Assembly: GCA_945874765.1 (NCBI GenBank)
Contig: CAMCHQ010000003.1
Location: forward strand, 62,001 to 126,000
Length of the DNA: 64,000 bases
Direction of reading: 5' to 3'
DNA from: an uncultured Clostridia bacterium
GTDB taxonomy: Bacteria; Bacillota; Clostridia; Oscillospirales; Acutalibacteraceae
Shown: in pieces, positions 60,786 through 64,000 of the stretch
Position numbering within the stretch: the stretch's first letter is position 1
Layout of the letters: each line of letters begins with the position of its first letter
Program-made: the position numbers and the translations under genes
The notes under the pieces: generated by a model
What the model saw: the letters and a program-made list of their open reading frames with translations, nothing else
Database searches by the model: none
What the model was told of the DNA's origin: nothing

Positions 60786-61876
60786 CAGTCTATACACCTG
60801 CCGTTTTCAATATGAAAAGTCTTGCCTTTTTTAAGTCTTAAAACAGTGTTGGCGTCACAACAGGTAATAAATACCTGCCAATTTTTAATGTGATTGAGTA
60901 TATAGTCCTGCCTCGACTCGTCAAGTTCACTCATAACGTCATCCAAAAGTGCAAGCGGTTTTTCATCAGTCATTTCTTTAAGTAAACTTGCCTCCGCAAG
61001 TTTCAGTGCAAGTACACAGCTTCTTTGCTGACCTTGTGAGCCGTAAAGACGTGCACTTTTATCGTTTATGAGTATTTCCATATCGTCCCTATGCGGACCT
61101 ATAGTAGTAATTTTATTAATTAAATCGTTGTTTCTGTTTGAAATAAGCTGTTTTGTAAGTTCGTTTTCAATTTCAGATACAGTCATATTTTTACAGTCAA
61201 AACCGCAATTAAGTTTTAAATCTATTTTTTCTCTGCCTTTTGAAAGTCCGTTAAAAATTTCCGTCGCAAAAGGGAGGAGTGCCTCAACATATTTTTCTCT
61301 TTGATAAATAATCTTAGCACCGCTTTTTGCAAGGTTTTTATTCCAAATATAAAGCATATCCTCAAGGCTGAAATTATTATTCATATCCTTTAAAAGCATA
61401 TTTCTCTGCGCAAGGCAACGATTATATTCTTTTAATACGCTTCTGTAATTTGATTTAAGTTGGCAAAGTGAATTATCAATAAATTTTCTGCGTTCAATCG
61501 GTCCGTCCTTAACCATAGAAAGATGAACCGGTGAAAAAATAACTGCTTTTAATTCATCACCGAGGGCTGTTGCACTTTTTTTATCAATTCCGTTTAATTT
61601 AGCCGTTCTTCTGCCCTTAATCGACAGTTCGGCAGTTTGCTTTCTCGTTTTATTTTCAAAATCTATTTTAAGTTCTGCTTTATCCTCGCCGAATTTTACA
61701 AGTTCCTTATCTCTCACCCCACGAAAACTTTTGCTTCCCGTAAAAAGATAAATTGCCTCAATCAAATTCGTTTTGCCCTGTGCATTTTCACCCCAGATGA
61801 TATTTACATCCTCAAAATCAAGGTGCAGTTTTTCTATATTTCTGAAATTTTCAATTTCTATTGAATTAATTTTCAT
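60785..61876 (-). CDS. recF: DNA replication and repair protein RecF
   Basis: 363 residues of the SMC-like ATPase family. Walker A is IIWGENAQGKTNLIEAIY; signature SQGQQRSCVLALKLAE; Walker B/D-loop PLALLDDVMSELDESRQDYI. It loads RecA at gaps with RecO and RecR. The start overlaps the yaaA gene by 11 bases, so translation is coupled. Confidence 0.97.
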   Translation of the reverse strand: MKINSIEIENFRNIEKLHLDFEDVNIIWGENAQGKTNLIEAIYLFTGSKSFRGVRDKELVKFGEDKAELKIDFENKTRKQTAELSIKGRRTAKLNGIDKKSATALGDELKAVIFSPVHLSMVKDGPIERRKFIDNSLCQLKSNYRSVLKEYNRCLAQRNMLLKDMNNNFSLEDMLYIWNKNLAKSGAKIIYQREKYVEALLPFATEIFNGLSKGREKIDLKLNCGFDCKNMTVSEIENELTKQLISNRNNDLINKITTIGPHRDDMEILINDKSARLYGSQGQQRSCVLALKLAEASLLKEMTDEKPLALLDDVMSELDESRQDYILNHIKNWQVFITCCDANTVLRLKKGKTFHIENGRCID

Positions 61877-62117
61877 CTGTAATAATCTTATAATCTACCG
61901 AAAATATTGAAACCGTGTCACCGCCGTGTATTTTTTTGCCCCTTGCGGTACACACTTCACCGTTTACCTTAACAATTCCGTCTTGAATAAAGGTTTTAGC
62001 CTGACCGCCCGTCTCGGCAATGCCTTTGAATTTCAAAAATGCGTCAAGCCTGATAAATTCGGTGGTTATTTTTACATCTTCATTTTTTCTCGGTGTTGCT
62101 TTTGCTTTAATTTTCAT
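61866..62117 (-). CDS. yaaA: S4-domain RNA-binding protein YaaA (RlbA)
   Basis: 83 residues with one S4 domain: TEFIRLDAFLKFKGIAETGG, QAKTFIQDGIVKVNGEVCTA, RGKKIHGGDTVSIF. It lies in the conserved dnaN-yaaA-recF order and is implicated in 50S assembly in Bacillus. It overlaps both neighbours by 11 bases; GAGG lies about 6 bases before the ATG. Confidence 0.93.
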   Translation of the reverse strand: MKIKAKATPRKNEDVKITTEFIRLDAFLKFKGIAETGGQAKTFIQDGIVKVNGEVCTARGKKIHGGDTVSIFSVDYKIITDEN

Positions 62118-63219
62118 TTTTAAGCCTCATTGGTAATACTAAGAATAAGAAAGAATCGTCATTAATCGGCAAAACTTTAACAGGGCTTACCGCTCCGCCG
62201 AGCTCAATTCTTACCTGGTCCGTATCTGCTGCGTGAAGAGCGTCAAGAACATATTTTGAATTAAAACCTATTTCAACTCTGTCACCGCTGACATTTGCGT
62301 GTGTATAGTTTACAACTCTGCCAATGCTTGAAACTGTCGAAACTCTCATCTCGTCAGCGTCAAATAAACATCTGATAGGGTTTTTCTTATCGTTTTCAAT
62401 AACAGGAAGTGTTCTTTCAATACAATTGATTGCGTCATCCGTATTAATTAAAACTGTTGTGTTACAGGTTTTAGGAATAGCCGCATTGTAATCAAGAAAA
62501 TCACCGTCAAGCAAACGGCTGATAATACTATAATTGTCAACGTCAAAAACAATATGTCTTTTACCTACGCTGATTGAAATATCTTTATCATTTTCCGTTC
62601 CGAAAAGTTTAATAAGTTCTCTAATTGTCTTTTTAGGAACAATAAAGCTGATATCCTCACCGTCATATTTAACCGTTTCCGTTCTGATTGCAAGCCTGTA
62701 TCCGTCAACACCGATAAGTCTTAACTGATTTTGTGTAAGTTCAAATTTAAGACCTGTATGTACCGGCTTTGAAGCCTCACTGTCTGCAACTGCAAAAAGA
62801 GTTTGTGCAACCATATTTTGAAGTATGCCCTCATTTAAAAACAAAGGATAACCGCCCGATACCGACGGAAGTTCAGGATAATCGTCTGCGTCAATACCTG
62901 AAATGTTATATTGTGCCGCACCGCTGATAATTGAAACGGAAGTACCGCTGATTTCAAATGTAACCTTGCCCTCGGGTAATTTTCTTATAATATCGCTTAT
63001 TACCTTAGCATTAATTACAATTGCACCCGGCTCAACAACGCTTGCCTGAAGAGTTGTATTGATTCCGAATTCAAAGTCATAACCGGTAAGGCTTAATGTG
63101 TCCGAACCGCATTCCATAAGTATGCCCTCAATGGTAGGAATGGTTACCTTGGTGCTGACTGCTCTCATAACATTTGAGCAAGCTTCGCTTAATTCTTTTG
63201 TATTACAGGTAAATTTCAT
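62107..63219 (-). CDS. dnaN: DNA polymerase III beta subunit (sliding clamp)
   Basis: 370 residues, three clamp domains. MKFTCNTKELSEACSNVMRA at the start, TIEGILMECGSDTLSLTGYD, FAVADSEASKPVHTGLKFEL, RLIGVDGYRLAIRTE and a C-terminal SFLFLVLPMRLK, where the PMR end is conserved. GGAGGG precedes the ATG. It follows dnaA after a 221-base AT-rich gap. Confidence 0.97.
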   Translation of the reverse strand: MKFTCNTKELSEACSNVMRAVSTKVTIPTIEGILMECGSDTLSLTGYDFEFGINTTLQASVVEPGAIVINAKVISDIIRKLPEGKVTFEISGTSVSIISGAAQYNISGIDADDYPELPSVSGGYPLFLNEGILQNMVAQTLFAVADSEASKPVHTGLKFELTQNQLRLIGVDGYRLAIRTETVKYDGEDISFIVPKKTIRELIKLFGTENDKDISISVGKRHIVFDVDNYSIISRLLDGDFLDYNAAIPKTCNTTVLINTDDAINCIERTLPVIENDKKNPIRCLFDADEMRVSTVSSIGRVVNYTHANVSGDRVEIGFNSKYVLDALHAADTDQVRIELGGAVSPVKVLPINDDSFLFLVLPMRLKNEN

Positions 63220-63440
63220 TTTTTTATACCCTCCGTCTATCTATATAGTCTAATTGTAGTAGTATGTAGTATAGGCTGCGGAAAATGTTGAAATCTCTTA
63301 CAATCGTTGATAATAAAGGAAATTTCATACAATTTTTTTAAAATCTCAATTGTTGAAAGATTTATTAAATTGTGTAAAAAATAAGTTTTCCGCATCCATT
63401 GTTAATTAAAAAGTAAAAAATGTTGAAAATTTTGTGGAAA
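63220..63440. other. dnaA-dnaN intergenic region, possible part of oriC
   Basis: 221 bases, very AT-rich. No exact DnaA box (TTATCCACA) is seen. Near matches on the minus strand are TTTTACACA and TTTCCACAA. TTTCAACA occurs three times and the 12-mer TTTCAACATTTT twice; TTTTCCGCA also occurs twice. In Bacillus the unwinding element lies in this gap and the main box cluster upstream of dnaA, which is outside this window. Confidence 0.5.
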
Positions 63441-64000
63441 CTACTGAATACTTTTTGCATTTGAAATGATATCGTTAATCTGCCTTGCAAGCTTAGAATC
63501 CGTTTCAATATCCTTTTCAATTTGGTCAATGTTATACATTACCGTTGAATGGTGTTTTTTAAATTCTGCGCCGATATCCTCATAACTCATATTAGTTACT
63601 TTTCTTACAACATAAAAAGTAATTTTACGGGCGTCGGAAATGGTTTTCTTTCTTTGTCCGCCGTAGATATCCTCAACAGATACACCCGTTGTTCTGCTGA
63701 CCTCTTCAACAATCTTTTGAATAGTAACAGGAAGCGGCTGAGTATCTTCCATAACAACCTTAACAATATTTTGTGCAAGCGCTATGGTCGGTGTGTTTTG
63801 ATTAATGTCACAATAAGCGTAAAGTTTCTTTGTAACACCTTCAAGCTGACGGATATTTGATTTAACCTTGTCTGCTATGTAATCGATAACAGGGTCGGGA
63901 ATTTCAAAATTAAGCATCATTGCCTTGCGCTTGATAATTTCACATCTTGTTTCATATTCAGGTGGCTGAATGTCTGCCAAAAGTCCGTCCTCAAATCTTG
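63441..64000 (-). CDS. dnaA: Chromosomal replication initiator DnaA, C-terminal part (truncated by window edge)
   Basis: About 186 residues are visible, starting in domain III at RFEDGLLADIQPPEYETR (sensor/arginine-finger region) and running on through IRQLEGVTKKLYAYC. Domain IV, the DNA-binding domain, reads SVEDIYGGQRKKTISDARKI, the DnaA signature TFYVVRKVTNMSYEDIGAEF and KKHHSTVMYNIDQIEKD. The stop at 63441 gives a normal end. The frame continues past the right edge; the TTG at 63980 is internal, not a start. Confidence 0.96.
   Translation of the reverse strand, partial: RFEDGLLADIQPPEYETRCEIIKRKAMMLNFEIPDPVIDYIADKVKSNIRQLEGVTKKLYAYCDINQNTPTIALAQNIVKVVMEDTQPLPVTIQKIVEEVSRTTGVSVEDIYGGQRKKTISDARKITFYVVRKVTNMSYEDIGAEFKKHHSTVMYNIDQIEKDIETDSKLARQINDIISNAKSIQ

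Noticed and set aside
63980-64000. TTG at 63980 as the dnaA start
   Set aside because: The frame continues upstream with conserved DnaA domain III residues (RFEDGLLADIQ); the gene is cut by the window edge.

Overview
The window looks like a chromosomal segment of a low-GC, spore-forming Firmicute of the class Clostridia, most likely an Oscillospiraceae/Ruminococcaceae-type gut bacterium. The evidence is AT-rich sequence, GGAGG-type ribosome binding sites, two LytR-CpsA-Psr (LCP) wall-polymer ligases, SpoVAD, a RemB-like protein, soj/spo0J/noc with 16-bp parS palindromes, a glmS ribozyme, and the dnaA-dnaN-yaaA-recF-remB-gyrB-gyrA block at the right end. The species cannot be fixed from sequence alone.

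Layout. (1) 1-3.3 kb, plus strand: the end of an LCP protein with a long His/Ser tract, then a split transketolase. (2) 3.3-21.2 kb, minus strand: one large capsule or wall-polysaccharide operon. It reads from a consensus promoter (TTGACA-N17-TATAAT at 21174-21202) through a long leader carrying a terminator-like hairpin. The genes are a membrane 4,6-dehydratase, an initiating sugar-phosphate transferase, an NAD-dependent epimerase with an apparent non-ATG start, glycosyltransferases, a Wzy-like polymerase, LicD, a scarred chimeric remnant (pyruvyl transferase joined to a glycosyltransferase tail), a Wzx flippase, the CapE/CapG/CapF set for UDP-L-FucNAc, a nucleotidyltransferase-like protein and a VanZ-like protein. 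(3) 21.3-35.2 kb, mixed accessory and metabolic genes: an AbrB/HipA-like kinase module with an operator inside its promoter, spoVAD with a tiny membrane protein, hisHF, tRNA-Ser(CGA), a HEPN-like tail-anchored protein, an HNH nuclease-like gene, a free-standing E2 acyltransferase domain, an iron-containing alcohol dehydrogenase, ribozyme-controlled glmS, a GH43-like protein, and an XRE-regulated five-gene cassette (JAMM-like protein, Cys-rich peptide, 14-residue repeat protein and two membrane proteins). (4) 35.2-47.1 kb, minus strand: ydcF-serS-parB-parA, three parS sites, noc, rsmG-mnmG-mnmE and jag-yidC-yidD-rnpA-rpmH. (5) 47.1-54.8 kb: mtnN, a phosphatase, regulators, azlCD, a DUF3048 protein, a second LCP protein and a palindromic repeat element. 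(6) 54.9-64 kb, minus strand: gyrA, two YcxB-like membrane proteins, gyrB, remB, recF, yaaA, dnaN and the 3' part of dnaA.

How the parts fit. The polysaccharide operon makes lipid-linked repeat units (dehydratase, initiating transferase, glycosyltransferases, FucNAc supply, Wzx/Wzy). The LCP proteins at either end of the window are the type of enzyme that would attach such polymers to peptidoglycan, and GlmS supplies the amino-sugar precursor. The right half is the origin neighbourhood, but the rpmH-to-parA block lies on the same strand as dnaA-gyrA. In Bacillus it is divergent, so this origin region is rearranged.

The strongest candidates for something undescribed are the XRE-controlled JAMM/repeat-protein cassette (33.2-35.2 kb), the AbrB-HipA-like kinase pair (22.0-23.4 kb), and the recombination and frameshift scar in the polysaccharide operon (10.06-10.65 kb). 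All functions are assigned from motifs read by eye; no database search was run.
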